64,000 nt of DNA, taken from NCBI RefSeq assembly GCF_012530535.1, contig NZ_CP051299.1:2170001-2234000 (forward strand), given 5' to 3'. This stretch comes from Microcella flavibacter (GTDB lineage: Bacteria; Actinomycetota; Actinomycetes; Actinomycetales; Microbacteriaceae). The notes under the pieces were generated by a model that saw only the letters and a list, made by a program, of their open reading frames with translations, searched no databases and was not told the origin of the DNA. The position numbers and the translations under genes were made by a program. Shown here piece after piece: positions 1 to 8,626 of this stretch (its first letter is position 1; each line of letters starts with the position of its first letter).

Positions 1-1
1 G

Positions 2-283
2 GGCGTCTCCAACCTGCTCACGATGCTCTCCCTCGTCACTGGGACGGGCATGGACGCCCTCGTCAACTCCTTCGCCGGGCAGCAGTACGGCGCGCTCAAG
101 GGCGCGGTCGCCGAGGCCGTCGTGGAGGAGCTGCGGCCGATCCGCGAGCGCACCCTCGAGCTGCTCGACGACCCCGGCGAGCTCGACCGGCTGCTGAGGA
201 TCAACGCCGAGCGGGCATCCGCCATCGCCGACGCCACGCTCACCCGCGTCTACGACGCCGTCGGGTTCCTGCCCCGGGGCTGA
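2..283 (+). CDS. trpS: Tryptophan-tRNA ligase, C-terminal end (5' truncated by window)
   Basis: Only the last 93 codons are present; the frame is open from base 2 and ends at TGA 281-283. The segment begins GVSNLLTMLS, which matches the stretch following the KMSKS loop region in class I tryptophanyl-tRNA synthetases (family pattern KPGVSNLL). A helical C-terminal tail follows, including the typical RPIRERTLELLDD helix. The enzyme charges tRNA-Trp in the cytoplasm. The start, HIGH and KMSKS motifs lie outside the window. The next gene begins 4 bases downstream on the same strand, so co-transcription is likely. Confidence 0.9.
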   Translation, partial: GVSNLLTMLSLVTGTGMDALVNSFAGQQYGALKGAVAEAVVEELRPIRERTLELLDDPGELDRLLRINAERASAIADATLTRVYDAVGFLPRG

Positions 284-287
284 TCGC

Positions 288-857
288 GTGCAGCCGGTCG
301 TCCTCACCACGCCGCGGTTCACGCTGTCCGCGCCGTGCGCCGATGACGTCGACGCGGTGTTCGCCGCCTGCCAGGATCGGCAGCTGCAGCGCTTCGTGCC
401 CGTCCCCGTGCCCTACGAGCGGTTCCACGCGGAGGGCTTCGTGCTCGAGCTCGTGCCCGAGTGGTGGCGCGACGACGTCGAGTACGTCTTCGGCATCCGA
501 CGGGCGGCGGATGCTCCGCTCATGGGCGTCGTCGCCTGGCAGCGCGCCCGCGGCATGATCGGCTACTGGCTCGGGGCCTCGCATCGCGGGGAGGGCGTCA
601 TGACCGAGGCGGCGGCCGCGGTCATCGACTGGGCCTTCGGGCACGAGGGCGTCGACGAGCTGCGGTGGGAGGCCGCTGCCGGCAACCTCGGCTCGGCCCT
701 GGTCGCGCAACGCACCGGGTTCCGCTGGGACGGCACCGGCCGCATCGCGAACGTGCGCCCCGACCTGGAGGAGGGCGGCTGGCGCGCCGTGCTGCGGCGG
801 GAGCACCTCGGCACCGTGCAGCCCGCGAGCGAGTGGCCGGTGCTGGGTGCGCGCTGA
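288..857 (+). CDS. GNAT-family N-acetyltransferase (RimJ/RimL type)
   Basis: 189 residues from GTG 288, four bases after trpS. Residues 92-108 (GYWLG.SHRGEGVMTEA) form the acetyl-CoA pyrophosphate-binding motif A of the GNAT fold. The N-terminal TPRFTLSAP start and the later NLGSALVAQRTGF stretch fit the RimJ/RimL subgroup, which acetylates protein N-termini, antibiotics or small amines. The substrate cannot be read from sequence. The gene probably shares a transcript with trpS, and its end overlaps the start of the next gene by 11 bases. Confidence 0.85.
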   Translation: MQPVVLTTPRFTLSAPCADDVDAVFAACQDRQLQRFVPVPVPYERFHAEGFVLELVPEWWRDDVEYVFGIRRAADAPLMGVVAWQRARGMIGYWLGASHRGEGVMTEAAAAVIDWAFGHEGVDELRWEAAAGNLGSALVAQRTGFRWDGTGRIANVRPDLEEGGWRAVLRREHLGTVQPASEWPVLGAR

Positions 858-1632
858 CGGGTCGTCCGCGGCCGACCGCCGCGCGGAGAGCGCCGCGGCC
901 GTCCGGGTGATGCTGTTCGATCTCGACGACTGCCTCATGGCGCACTCCCGCGCCGTCGCCCACGGGCTCGGCGCCGCGCGGATCGCAGCCGGCGGCGCCC
1001 TCGCCGCGGCCGACGCGGAGGCCGAGCTGCGGCGCTGGCGCGCGCTCGAGGAGCAGCACTACGCGCGGTACCTCACGGACGAGCTCGACTTCCTCGAGCA
1101 GCGGCGCGAGCGGGTGCGCGGGTTCCTCGCGCCGTTCGGCATCGCGCCCTCGCCCTCCGAGGCCCTCGACTGGTTCGAGGGCTACATGCACGGCTACCGC
1201 GCGGGGTGGGCGCTCTACGACGACGTGCTGCCGGCGCTCGACGCGCTCGAGCAGCGCGTGCCGGGCATCCGCTTCGGCATCATCACCAACGGCGACATCG
1301 CCTTCCAGACCGAGAAGCTCGTCGCGATCGGACTCGCCGACCGCATCGACCACGTCATCGCCTCGGGCGAGGTCGGCATCGCGAAGCCCGCCGCCGGCAT
1401 CTTCGAGGCGGCCGCGCGCGCCTTCGGCGTCGACGTCGCGGCGTGCGCCTACGTCGGCGACCGGCTGCGCACCGATGCGATCGGCGCGCACGACGCGGGG
1501 ATGCTCGGCCTCTGGCTCGACCGCGGCGAGCTGTCGAGCGCGCTCGCGTCCGAGTCCGCGGCGTCGCCCGACGCCCTGCCCGTGCCGCGCATCACGAGCC
1601 TGCTCGAGCTGCCCGAGCGCGTCGCGCCGTAG
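847..1632 (+). CDS. HAD-superfamily hydrolase (YjjG/5'-nucleotidase-like)
   Basis: HAD phosphatase with motif I FDLDDC (Asp25 and Asp27), motif II around IITNG, a motif III lysine in GIAKP and motif IV YVGDRLRTDAIGAHDAG. These mark subfamily IA enzymes that remove phosphate from nucleotides or sugar phosphates. The Thr usually found after the DLDD of motif I is Cys here. The GTG 847 start overlaps the acetyltransferase by 11 bases. An ATG at 910, just before motif I, is an alternative start, since the first 21 residues look non-conserved. The substrate is unknown. Confidence 0.82.
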   Translation: MRADGSSAADRRAESAAAVRVMLFDLDDCLMAHSRAVAHGLGAARIAAGGALAAADAEAELRRWRALEEQHYARYLTDELDFLEQRRERVRGFLAPFGIAPSPSEALDWFEGYMHGYRAGWALYDDVLPALDALEQRVPGIRFGIITNGDIAFQTEKLVAIGLADRIDHVIASGEVGIAKPAAGIFEAAARAFGVDVAACAYVGDRLRTDAIGAHDAGMLGLWLDRGELSSALASESAASPDALPVPRITSLLELPERVAP

Positions 1633-1686
1633 TTCGCGCCTCATCTGCCTGAATACGTGTACCGACGCCGGCGGGCGTGCCGGAAA

Positions 1687-1755
1687 TCCTGCAATTCGGG
1701 TCCTGGACCGCGCCCGCTCTCCGTCCGGTCAAGTCTCTCCTTCACGATTGCAGGA
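1687..1755. repeat. Inverted repeat with TCCTGCAAT/ATTGCAGGA arms
   Basis: The gap between the HAD gene and the converging DUF559 gene contains perfect 9-base inverted arms, 1687-1695 and 1747-1755, separated by 51 bases. The right arm ends two bases before the stop codon of the DUF559 gene. The core TGCAGGA recurs in other intergenic regions of this window (2777 and the 60.2-60.5 kb region). Its role is unknown; it may be a dispersed repeat or a terminator-like structure. Confidence 0.5.
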
Positions 1756-1756
1756 G

Positions 1757-2632
1757 TTACGTCACGCCCGGGCGATGAGCGGCGCTGGTCGCCCGGCGAA
1801 CAGCCAGAACGACACCGGGCAGATTGCCGATCACCTGCGCATAATCGACCCGCACGACCACGAATCCACGCCGAATCAGCTCGAGATCGCGAGGGTAGTC
1901 GCGCGCCTGCTGGTCGTGGTGCCACCGCCGCCCGTCCACCTCGACGACCACCCGGCCCTCGACGAGCAGATCCACGCGTCCGACGCCGGGTACCACCACC
2001 TGCACGTCCACCCGCAACCCGGCGTCTCGAAGAGCGAGCCGAACGAGTGACTCGATCCCCGACTCCGCCCTGCCGTCGAGATCCGTCTCGGCGAGGCGAG
2101 TACGCCGCGGGGCGCCGCGGATCGCGCGACGTGCGTCCGACGGCGTGATCGCTCCGAGATGCACGGCACTGTCGAGAACGGCGACCGAGACCGGGCGGGG
2201 CTGGCACCTCACGACATGGGCGAGGGCATCCCGGATCGAGGTGGACGTCGAGGTCGGCTCGTCGCCGATCGACCACCAGTGCCGGGTGAGGCCCGCAGGC
2301 GAAGACGTCACGGTTCGCCGCCCATCAACGTCACGGATGCGAGCGCGATCCCGAGTGAGGTGCACGTGGAGCCCGGGCTCCGGCGGAGCCCACAGCCCGA
2401 ACTGCGCGGCCGCCGACACGCAGGTCACGCGCCCTCCGACGGCGATCGCGTGACGGACCGGCACGGGGAGGTGCGGGCTCGCGTAGACGCCTCGGCGCAC
2501 CCGCACCAGCGCACCGCTCCCGACCATGGCCTGCGTCCGTCGTCGACCGAACAGGGCGTGCAGCTCGGCAGTCGTGTGCGGGCCGAGGGATTCGCCGGCG
2601 ATGAGATCCATGCGGCCGAGGATGCTCGCCAC
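1757..2632 (-). CDS. AbiEi-like/DUF559 domain protein
   Basis: 291 residues. The N-terminal part (about 10-60) resembles the winged-helix AbiEi antitoxin domain family: TTAELHALFGRRRTQAMVGSGALVRVRRGVYA. The C-terminal part (about 195-275) resembles DUF559, a PD-(D/E)XK-related fold, with VGRVDLLVEGRVVVEVDG followed by a His-rich stretch. Such proteins are common orphans in Actinobacteria. No partner AbiEii nucleotidyltransferase lies next to it, so a working toxin-antitoxin pair is not supported. GTG 2632 is used; ATG 2611 is an alternative. The function is unknown; a DNA-binding or nuclease-like role is inferred from the folds. Confidence 0.7.
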   Translation of the reverse strand: MASILGRMDLIAGESLGPHTTAELHALFGRRRTQAMVGSGALVRVRRGVYASPHLPVPVRHAIAVGGRVTCVSAAAQFGLWAPPEPGLHVHLTRDRARIRDVDGRRTVTSSPAGLTRHWWSIGDEPTSTSTSIRDALAHVVRCQPRPVSVAVLDSAVHLGAITPSDARRAIRGAPRRTRLAETDLDGRAESGIESLVRLALRDAGLRVDVQVVVPGVGRVDLLVEGRVVVEVDGRRWHHDQQARDYPRDLELIRRGFVVVRVDYAQVIGNLPGVVLAVRRATSAAHRPGVT

Positions 2633-2774
2633 TGAGCTCGGGCGACGGCCGAGTCATCGCGTCGCGGGAGAGTACGACCCGAGCCGATCCTGGTGACGAG
2701 CCGCGTGTCGCAACTCCGGCAGAGAGCCGGAGCGACTCAGCCGAATCCCCTTGACCTCGCGACACCGGCTCGAG

Positions 2775-2783
2775 AATGCAGGA
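2775..2783 (+). repeat. Dispersed AATGCAGGA motif upstream of the DUF559 gene
   Basis: This copy of the TGCAGGA core lies in the 259-base gap between the DUF559 gene and glpK. With the 1687-1755 inverted repeat it brackets the DUF559 gene. Otherwise the gap holds only the glpK terminator hairpins (2817-2871). Confidence 0.35.
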
Positions 2784-2816
2784 ACTAGCACACGAATCAC
2801 GGCCCGGCACGCCGAA

Positions 2817-2871
2817 GCGGGCGGAGCGCCGAAGCGCCCCGCCCGCCGTTCCGCAGCTACCACCACTGCGG
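2817..2871 (-). terminator. Hairpins downstream of glpK
   Basis: A 13-bp stem with one mismatch (2817-2829 with 2834-2846, loop CGAA) is followed by a 6-bp stem (CCGCAG 2851-2856 with CTGCGG 2866-2871). Both lie just past the glpK stop at 2892 when read on the minus strand. There is no clear U tract, as is usual in high-GC actinobacteria. They probably end the glycerol transcript. Confidence 0.6.
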
Positions 2872-2891
2872 AGGGGAGTCCCGCGAGGGGA

Positions 2892-4406
2892 CTAGTTGAC
2901 GTCCTCGTCCACCCAGTCGAAGGTCTTCGTGACGGCCTTCTTCCAGAGGCGGATCTGGCGGTCGCGCTCGGCGTCGTCCATGTTGGGCGTCCAGCGCGAG
3001 TCCTCCTGCCAGTTGGCGCGCAGCTCGTCGAGCGAGCCCCACACGCCGACGGCGAGGCCGGCGGCGTAGGCGGCGCCGAGCGCGGTCGTCTCGGCGACGA
3101 CGGGGCGCACGACGGGCACGCCGAGGATGTCGGCCTGGAACTGCATGAGGGTGTTGTTGGCGATCATGCCGCCGTCGACCTTCAGCTCGGTGAGGTCGAC
3201 GCCGGAGTCGGCGTTGACGGCCTCGATGACCTCGCGGGTCTGGAAGGCGGTCGCCTCCAGCGCGGCCCGCGCGATGTGGCCCTTGTTGACGTAGCGCGTC
3301 ATGCCGACGAGCGCGGCGCGCGCGTCGGAGCGCCAGTACGGCGCGAACAGGCCCGAGAAGGCGGGCACGAAGTACGCGCCGCCGTTGTCGTCGACGGTCT
3401 TGGCGAGCGTCTCGACCTCGGGGGCCGAGCTGATGATGCCGAGGTTGTCGCGCAGCCACTGGATGAGCGAGCCCGTGACGGCGATGGAGCCCTCGAGCGC
3501 GTAGTGCGGCTTCGCGTCGCCGAGCTTGTAGCCGAGGGTCGTCAGCAGGCCGTTCTTGGAGTGCACGATCTCCTCACCCGTGTTGAAGATGAGGAAGTTG
3601 CCGGTGCCGTAGGTGTTCTTCGACTCGCCGGTGTCGAAGGCGGCCTGGCCGAAGGTGGCGGCCTGCTGGTCGCCGAGGATGCCCGCGACGGGCACCTCGC
3701 GCAGCAGCGAGCTGCCGTGCACGGTGCCGTAGACCTCGGAGGACGACTTGATCTCGGGCAGCATCGACGCCGGGACGTCGAAGGCCTCGAGGATCGAGTG
3801 GTCCCACTGCAGCGTCTCGAGGTCCATGAACAGGGTGCGCGAGGCGTTGGTGACATCGGTGGCGTGGACGCCGCCGTCGGTGCCGCCGGTGAGGTTCCAC
3901 AGCACCCAGGTGTCGGTGGTGCCGAACATGAGGTCGCCGTTGTTCGCCGCCTCGCGGGCGCCCTCGACGTTCTCGAGGATCCAGACGATCTTCGTGCCCG
4001 AGAAGTACGTGGCGAGCGGCAGGCCGACGGTCGGCTTGAAGCGCTCGACGCCGCCGTCCTTGGCGAGGCGGTCGACGATCGACTGCGTACGGGTGTCCTG
4101 CCAGACGATCGCGTTGTAGACGGGCTTGCCGGTGTTCCTGTCCCAGACCACCGCGGTCTCGCGCTGGTTGGTGATGCCGACGGCGGCGATGTCGTGACGG
4201 GTCAGCGAGGCCTTCGAGAGCGCCTGGCCGATGACCTCGCGGGTGTTGGCCCAGATCTCCATCGGGTCGTGCTCGACCCAGCCGGCCTTCGGGAAGATCT
4301 GCTCGTGCTCCATCTGGCCGCTCGAGACGATCGAGCCCTTCTGGTCGAAGATGATGGCGCGGGTGCTGGTGGTGCCCTGGTCGATGGCGAGTACGTAAGT
4401 GGCCAT
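2892..4406 (-). CDS. glpK: Glycerol kinase
   Basis: 504 residues, full length for the FGGY kinase GlpK. It phosphorylates glycerol to sn-glycerol 3-phosphate using ATP in the cytoplasm. The ATP-binding DQGTTSTR is at residues 9-16, and the FGGY-type signature stretch [17 protein letters not shown] lies near residue 350. The start ATG 4406 has an AAGGAG ribosome site about 11 bases upstream. The gene lies 176 bases downstream of the glycerol facilitator gene and in the same direction as glpD, so uptake, phosphorylation and oxidation of glycerol are encoded together. Confidence 0.97.
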   Translation of the reverse strand: MATYVLAIDQGTTSTRAIIFDQKGSIVSSGQMEHEQIFPKAGWVEHDPMEIWANTREVIGQALSKASLTRHDIAAVGITNQRETAVVWDRNTGKPVYNAIVWQDTRTQSIVDRLAKDGGVERFKPTVGLPLATYFSGTKIVWILENVEGAREAANNGDLMFGTTDTWVLWNLTGGTDGGVHATDVTNASRTLFMDLETLQWDHSILEAFDVPASMLPEIKSSSEVYGTVHGSSLLREVPVAGILGDQQAATFGQAAFDTGESKNTYGTGNFLIFNTGEEIVHSKNGLLTTLGYKLGDAKPHYALEGSIAVTGSLIQWLRDNLGIISSAPEVETLAKTVDDNGGAYFVPAFSGLFAPYWRSDARAALVGMTRYVNKGHIARAALEATAFQTREVIEAVNADSGVDLTELKVDGGMIANNTLMQFQADILGVPVVRPVVAETTALGAAYAAGLAVGVWGSLDELRANWQEDSRWTPNMDDAERDRQIRLWKKAVTKTFDWVDEDVN

Positions 4407-4521
4407 GAGGGTGGTAACTCCTTCGTTATCGATGCCGGCTGGCCGGCGGGGGTGATGCTGATCGGGTGGTGCGCGTGCGGGTCGTGCGGGCGCGCGGCGA
4501 GGCGCGGACGAGGCGACGGGG

Positions 4522-4571
4522 GGCGGATGCCCAGGCGCGAGCCTGCACGATGCCCGCGCCGGGCATCCGCC
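4522..4571 (-). terminator. Inverted repeat between glpF and glpK
   Basis: Perfect 11-base arms GGCGGATGCCC (4522-4532) and GGGCATCCGCC (4561-4571) with a 28-base spacer, directly after the glpF stop on the minus strand. It may be a partial terminator that lowers glpK expression relative to glpF, or an mRNA-stabilising stem. The long loop makes it weaker than a classic terminator. Confidence 0.45.
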
Positions 4572-4582
4572 GTCGTCGACCG

Positions 4583-5338
4583 CTAGAGGATGGGCAGCAG
4601 CGCCGTGGCCGCGAGACCGGCGAGAGCGCCGCCGATCAGCGGACCGACGACCGGCACCCAGGAGTAGCCCCAGTCGCTCGAGCCCTTGCCCTTGATGGGC
4701 AGGATGGCGTGCGCCAGACGCGGGCCGAGGTCACGGGCCGGGTTGATGGCGTAGCCGGTCGGGCCACCGAGCGAGGCGCCGATGCCCACGACGAGCAGAG
4801 CGACGGGCAGAGCGCCGAGGGCGGCGAGTCCGGCTCCGGGCTCGGCACGGCCGAAGCCGATGACGACGAAGACGAGCACGAAGGTGCCGAGCACCTCGGT
4901 GACGACGTTCCAGCCGTAGCCGCGGATTCCGGGGCCCGTCGAGAAGACGGCGAGCTTGGTGCCCGCGTCGGGCTCCTCATCGAAGTGCTGCTTGTAGGCG
5001 AGGAAGGCCAGCACGGCGCCGATGAAGGCTCCGACGAGCTGAGCGCCCATGTATCCCAGGATCGAGAGCAGGTTCACCGGCACGCCCTGACCGAACTCGG
5101 TCGCACCGTTGGTGACGAGTCCGATCGTGACGGCGGGGTTGAGGTGCGCGCCCGAGGCGTATGAGACGGTCACACCGGCGAAGACCGCGAGGCCCCAGCC
5201 GAAGTTGATCATCAGGAATCCGCCGGCATTGCCCTTGGTCTTGGCCAGAACGGCGTTGGCGACGACGCCCGCACCGAGCAGCAGGAGCATGGCGGTTCCT
5301 ACGACCTCCGATAGGAGTACCACTGCGAGATTGTCCAC
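4583..5338 (-). CDS. glpF: Glycerol uptake facilitator (aquaglyceroporin)
   Basis: 251 residues with six predicted membrane helices. The two pore motifs are HLNPAV (NPA at 67-69) and INPARD (NPA at 199-201). The Asp after the second NPAR is the hallmark of glycerol facilitators as opposed to water channels. The protein carries glycerol across the cytoplasmic membrane by diffusion, and GlpK traps it by phosphorylation. It lies between glpD and glpK on the same strand. Compare the second MIP protein at 40753, which lacks the Arg after its second NPA. Confidence 0.94.
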   Translation of the reverse strand: MDNLAVVLLSEVVGTAMLLLLGAGVVANAVLAKTKGNAGGFLMINFGWGLAVFAGVTVSYASGAHLNPAVTIGLVTNGATEFGQGVPVNLLSILGYMGAQLVGAFIGAVLAFLAYKQHFDEEPDAGTKLAVFSTGPGIRGYGWNVVTEVLGTFVLVFVVIGFGRAEPGAGLAALGALPVALLVVGIGASLGGPTGYAINPARDLGPRLAHAILPIKGKGSSDWGYSWVPVVGPLIGGALAGLAATALLPIL

Positions 5339-5366
5339 GTTGACTTCTTCCTCTGTTCAGGGTGGT

Positions 5367-5394
5367 CCTCCCGGCCGCGGTCCCGGCCGGGAGG
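5367..5394 (-). terminator. GC-rich hairpin between glpD and glpF
   Basis: An 11-bp perfect stem, CCTCCCGGCCG 5367-5377 with CGGCCGGGAGG 5384-5394 and a 6-base loop, sits about 100 bases after the glpD stop and 30 bases before the glpF start. It could be an attenuator or processing site separating glpD from glpF. Confidence 0.5.
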
Positions 5395-5495
5395 GGCGCG
5401 CTCCGACCGGGGCCGGGGCGCTTCCGCTCACGACCCGGGGGCCGCTGGCGGAATCCTTCGGGGCATCATCGCCCCGTCGTGATGCTCAGGATGCT

Positions 5496-7226
5496 CTACC
5501 GGGCCTCCTGCGCGTGATCGACCTGCACACCGTGGTGGTCGGCGAGGTAGTCCGCGGCGGCCGCGCGCTCGGCGGCGCGCTGCTCCGGGCTCCAGCCGAG
5601 CACCCCGCCGACGATCTCGGCGAGCTCGTCGAGCAGCGCCGCGGTCACCTGGCCGGTGAAGGCCAGCGAGGTGCGGCGCAGGACGACGTCGACGAGGCGG
5701 ACGACCTGCTCGGTCTCGACCAGGTGCTCGAGCTCGAGCCGGCTGTAGCCGGCGTTGGAGGCGAGCGGGGCATCCTGCCCGGCGGCGATGCGGGCGATGA
5801 TCGCCTCGGCGCTCGTGCCGTACCGGTCGAGGAGGGTGTCGGCGCGCTCGGCGCCGACGACGGCGCCGTGCTCCTTGAGCCAGGCGGCGCGCTCCGCGTC
5901 GGTCGTCGGGTAGCCGACGGCTCCGCCGATCAGGCGGCCGTCGGTGCTGACGGTGCGCTCGCGGCCGAGGGTCTCGAGCACGAGCCCGCCCAGCTGCTCG
6001 CCGAGGGCGCGGAAGGTGGTCCACTTGCCGCCGACGAGGCTGAGCACGGGGGTGCCGCCGAGGCTGCCCTTCTCGATGCGGTAGTCGCGCGAGATCTGGC
6101 CGGTGGAGTCGGCGTCGCTGCGCGGCAGCGGCCGAACGCCCGAGAAGCGGAAGACGATCTGCGAGCGGTCGACGGCGATCGAGGGGAAGACGTGCTTCAC
6201 GAGCTCGAAGAAGTAGTCGACCTCCTCCTCGGTGCAGCGGATCGGCTCGTTCATGTCGTGCTCGAGGTCGGTCGTGCCGAGCATGACCTTGCCCTTGAGC
6301 GGGTAGATGAGCACGATGCGGCCGTCGGTGAACTCGAAGAAGATCTCGCGGCCGTTGCAGGCCTCGTAGAGCTCGGGGTTGTCGAGCACGACGTGCGATC
6401 CCTTGGTGCCGCCCATGTACCGCGTCTCGTCGCCGAGCGCGGCGTTGGTGAGGTCGGTCCAGGGGCCGGATGCGTTGACGACGACCTTCGCGGTCATCTC
6501 GAACTGCTCGCCGCTGCGGGTGTCGCGCAGGGTCACGGCGCCGCCCTCGGTCATCCCGACCGCGGTGACGTAGTTGGAGGCGCGGGCGTTGTCGCCCGCG
6601 GCGATGCCGTCGTAGAGCACGTCGAGCCCGAGCCGCTCGGGGTCGTGCATGGAGGCGTCGTAGTAGGTGGCCGTGTACTTGACGTCGTCGCGCAGCTTCG
6701 GCAGCAGCTGCTTCGACTCCTTCGCCCCGCGGAACTGGTGGCGCGGCACGCGGCCGCCGTCGCGCGAGAAGGTGTCGTAGATGGTGAGGCCGACCTTGAT
6801 GATGAGCGCGCCGCGCTCCTTCTTCGGCGCCCCCTCCTTCGGCTTGATGCCGATGAACTGGAAGGGCGCCCGCAGCAGGCTCGAGAAGGTGGAGAAGATC
6901 GGGATGGTCGTGGGCAGCGGCCGCACGTAGTGCGGAGCGAGCCGGAGCAGCGCATTGCGCTCGTGCACCGACTCCTGCACGAGGCGGAACTCGCCGTTCT
7001 CGAGGTAGCGGATGCCGCCGTGGATCATGTGCGAGGAGCCGGCGGAGGCGCCCGAGACGTAGTCGTCGCGCTCGACGAGGGCGACGTCGACGCCGTTGAG
7101 GGCGAGGTCGCGGAAGGTGGCGATGCCGTTGATGCCGGCGCCGATGACGAGCACGTCGGCGTGCGGTCGGTCGCGCAGGGCGGCGACGGTGTCGCGGACA
7201 GCGGTGGGCTGCGTCGGCGTGGGCAT
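5496..7226 (-). CDS. glpD: Aerobic glycerol-3-phosphate dehydrogenase
   Basis: 576 residues, typical for GlpD/GlpA-type flavoproteins. The FAD-binding Rossmann motif VIGAGINGIATFRDL is at residues 27-41, with GSSHMIHGGIRYLENGEF soon after. The C-terminal helical domain ends around DHHGVQVDHAQEAR. It oxidises glycerol 3-phosphate to dihydroxyacetone phosphate and passes electrons to the quinone pool at the membrane. It is first in the glycerol set (glpD, glpF, glpK), divergent from a SorC-type regulator with operator-like palindromes between them. Confidence 0.96.
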   Translation of the reverse strand: MPTPTQPTAVRDTVAALRDRPHADVLVIGAGINGIATFRDLALNGVDVALVERDDYVSGASAGSSHMIHGGIRYLENGEFRLVQESVHERNALLRLAPHYVRPLPTTIPIFSTFSSLLRAPFQFIGIKPKEGAPKKERGALIIKVGLTIYDTFSRDGGRVPRHQFRGAKESKQLLPKLRDDVKYTATYYDASMHDPERLGLDVLYDGIAAGDNARASNYVTAVGMTEGGAVTLRDTRSGEQFEMTAKVVVNASGPWTDLTNAALGDETRYMGGTKGSHVVLDNPELYEACNGREIFFEFTDGRIVLIYPLKGKVMLGTTDLEHDMNEPIRCTEEEVDYFFELVKHVFPSIAVDRSQIVFRFSGVRPLPRSDADSTGQISRDYRIEKGSLGGTPVLSLVGGKWTTFRALGEQLGGLVLETLGRERTVSTDGRLIGGAVGYPTTDAERAAWLKEHGAVVGAERADTLLDRYGTSAEAIIARIAAGQDAPLASNAGYSRLELEHLVETEQVVRLVDVVLRRTSLAFTGQVTAALLDELAEIVGGVLGWSPEQRAAERAAAADYLADHHGVQVDHAQEAR

Positions 7227-7281
7227 CGGTGATCACTCTCCTGTTCCCGCCGTCTGTCGAGCGGCGGTGAGACAATCGTGG

Positions 7282-7305
7282 TGCGGACGAGAGAAGTCGT
7301 CCGCA
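7282..7305. promoter_or_regulatory. Inverted repeat in the glpD/regulator intergenic region
   Basis: Perfect 9-base arms TGCGGACGA (7282-7290) and TCGTCCGCA (7297-7305) with a 6-base spacer, in the 116-base divergent region between glpD and the SorC-type regulator. It is a candidate operator for one or both genes. Confidence 0.5.
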
Positions 7306-7310
7306 TCGTT

Positions 7311-7324
7311 TGCACGAACGTGCA
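7311..7324. promoter_or_regulatory. Palindromic operator TGCACGAACGTGCA
   Basis: A perfect palindrome with 6-base arms around AA, preceded by TT, 19 bases before the regulator's ATG. TTTGCAC-centre-GTGCA palindromes are typical operator shapes for SorC/DeoR-type sugar regulators. It is the best candidate site for autoregulation and for control of the divergent glycerol genes. Confidence 0.6.
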
Positions 7325-7342
7325 GACCAATCGGAGGACTCC

Positions 7343-8371
7343 ATGCCCGCTGCGCCGCCGCCGAGCATCAAGATGCGCGACGCCCTGAGAGCCGCGCACC
7401 TCTACTACATGCAGGACCTCACGATGGATGCGATCGCCTCCGAGCTCGGCACGTCCCGCTCCTCCGTCTCCCGCCTGCTGAGTTATGCGCGGGAATCCGG
7501 GCTCGTCGACATCCGCATCCGCTCGCCCCTCGAGATGTCCACCCGGTGGGAGCGCGAGATCGTGCGCCGGTTCGGCGTCAGCGCGCACGTCGTGCCCGTG
7601 CCCGGCGGCTCCTCCGACGTCGACCGCCAGGAGCGCGTGGCCCGCGGTGCTGCACGAATTCTCAACCAGTACTTCGACTCCAACATGTCGATGGGCGTCG
7701 CCTGGGGGTCGACGATGAGCGCGATCTCGCGGCACCTCTCCCCCAAGGAGACCCACAACAGCGACATCGTGCAGCTCAACGGCGCCGGCAACACCCACAC
7801 CACCGGCATCGACTACGCGAGCGAGATCCTGCGCCGGTTCGCCGAGTCGTACTCCGCGCGCCTGCAGCAGTTCCCGGTGCCCGCCTTCTTCGACTCCCCC
7901 GACACCCGCCGCCACCTGTGGCAGGAGCGCAGCATGCGCCGCGTGCTCGACATGCAGTCCCGACTGGACATCGCGCTCTTCGGCGTGGGCTCGCCCTTCG
8001 CCGACATCCCGAGCCACGTCTACATCGGCGGCTACCTCGACCCCGACGACTACCAGTCGCTGAGCGACGAGAACGTGGTGGGCGACGTGGCGACCGTGTT
8101 CTTCCGGGCCGACGGCTCGACCGAGGGCATCGCGCTCAACGCCCGGGCGACCGGGCCGGACTTCGAGGTGCTGCGCCGCATCCCCCGCCGGGTCTGCGTC
8201 GTCTCGGGGCTCTCGAAGCTGCCCGGGCTGCTCGGAGCGCTCGCCGCTCACCTCGTCACCGACCTCATCATCGACGAGGGCAGCGCGCGCGCCCTGCTCG
8301 AGACCCCCGCCCCCGCCCTCGATGCGACGCCCGAGCGGGGCGCGCAGCTCTCAGGAAGCATGCGGGAATAA
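7343..8371 (+). CDS. SorC-family sugar-binding transcriptional regulator
   Basis: 342 residues from ATG 7343, chosen over TTG 7310 because GGAGGA (7333-7338) is correctly placed for it. An N-terminal helix-turn-helix (about 25-55, MDAIASELGTSRSSVSRLLSYARESGLV) precedes a sugar-phosphate-binding domain with VAWGSTMSAI and GVGSPFADIPS. Family members bind phosphorylated sugars or polyols and repress catabolic operons. It diverges from glpD, so glycerol or glycerol 3-phosphate (or dihydroxyacetone) is the likely effector; this rests on context only. Confidence 0.88.
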   Translation: MPAAPPPSIKMRDALRAAHLYYMQDLTMDAIASELGTSRSSVSRLLSYARESGLVDIRIRSPLEMSTRWEREIVRRFGVSAHVVPVPGGSSDVDRQERVARGAARILNQYFDSNMSMGVAWGSTMSAISRHLSPKETHNSDIVQLNGAGNTHTTGIDYASEILRRFAESYSARLQQFPVPAFFDSPDTRRHLWQERSMRRVLDMQSRLDIALFGVGSPFADIPSHVYIGGYLDPDDYQSLSDENVVGDVATVFFRADGSTEGIALNARATGPDFEVLRRIPRRVCVVSGLSKLPGLLGALAAHLVTDLIIDEGSARALLETPAPALDATPERGAQLSGSMRE

Positions 8372-8392
8372 TCCAGGCGCGAGGGCGTTCAC

Positions 8393-8398
8393 TACACT
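8393..8398 (+). promoter_or_regulatory. -10 element of the riboflavin operon
   Basis: TACACT fits the actinobacterial TANNNT -10 consensus and lies 11 bases before the 5' strand of the riboswitch P1 stem. That places the transcription start near 8405. No clear -35 is visible. Confidence 0.5.
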
Positions 8399-8407
8399 GC
8401 ACACGTA

Positions 8408-8555
8408 ACGCGCTCCGGGGTCGGTGAAAGTCCGAGCCGGCGGTCATAGTCCGCGACCCGCGACCGTAGCCTCAGCCCTCGGGCGGGGACGACGGGGACG
8501 GTTGAGCTGGTGGAATTCCAGCACCGACGGTGAGAGTCCGGATGGGAGGAGCGCG
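8408..8555 (+). ncRNA. FMN riboswitch (RFN element)
   Basis: The conserved RFN blocks are present in order: GGGGTCGGTGAAAGTCCGA, then CCGGCGGTCATAGTCCGCGA, a variable hairpin, GCTGGTGGAATTCCAGC, and CCGACGGTGAGAGTCCGGATGGGAG. The closing P1 stem pairs CGCGCTCC near 8409-8416 with GGAGCGCG 8548-8555. FMN binding represses downstream riboflavin genes. It lies 71 bases before the ribD start, so it controls the ribD-ribE-ribBA-ribH operon. The exact 5' edge is good to a few bases. Confidence 0.95.
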
Positions 8556-8626
8556 CGGACGGCAGATCGATGCCGCCTGCTCGCGACCCCGGACCGCGCT
8601 CGGAACTCGAGCGAAGGACTGCAGGG

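Noticed and set aside
1757-2632. Type IV toxin-antitoxin pair
   Set aside because: Only the AbiEi-like half is present; neighbours are a HAD phosphatase and glycerol kinase, with no nucleotidyltransferase toxin.
2751-4586. 611-codon open frame antisense to glpK
   Set aside because: Low-complexity Arg/Gly/Val composition, no motif, and fully opposed to glycerol kinase.
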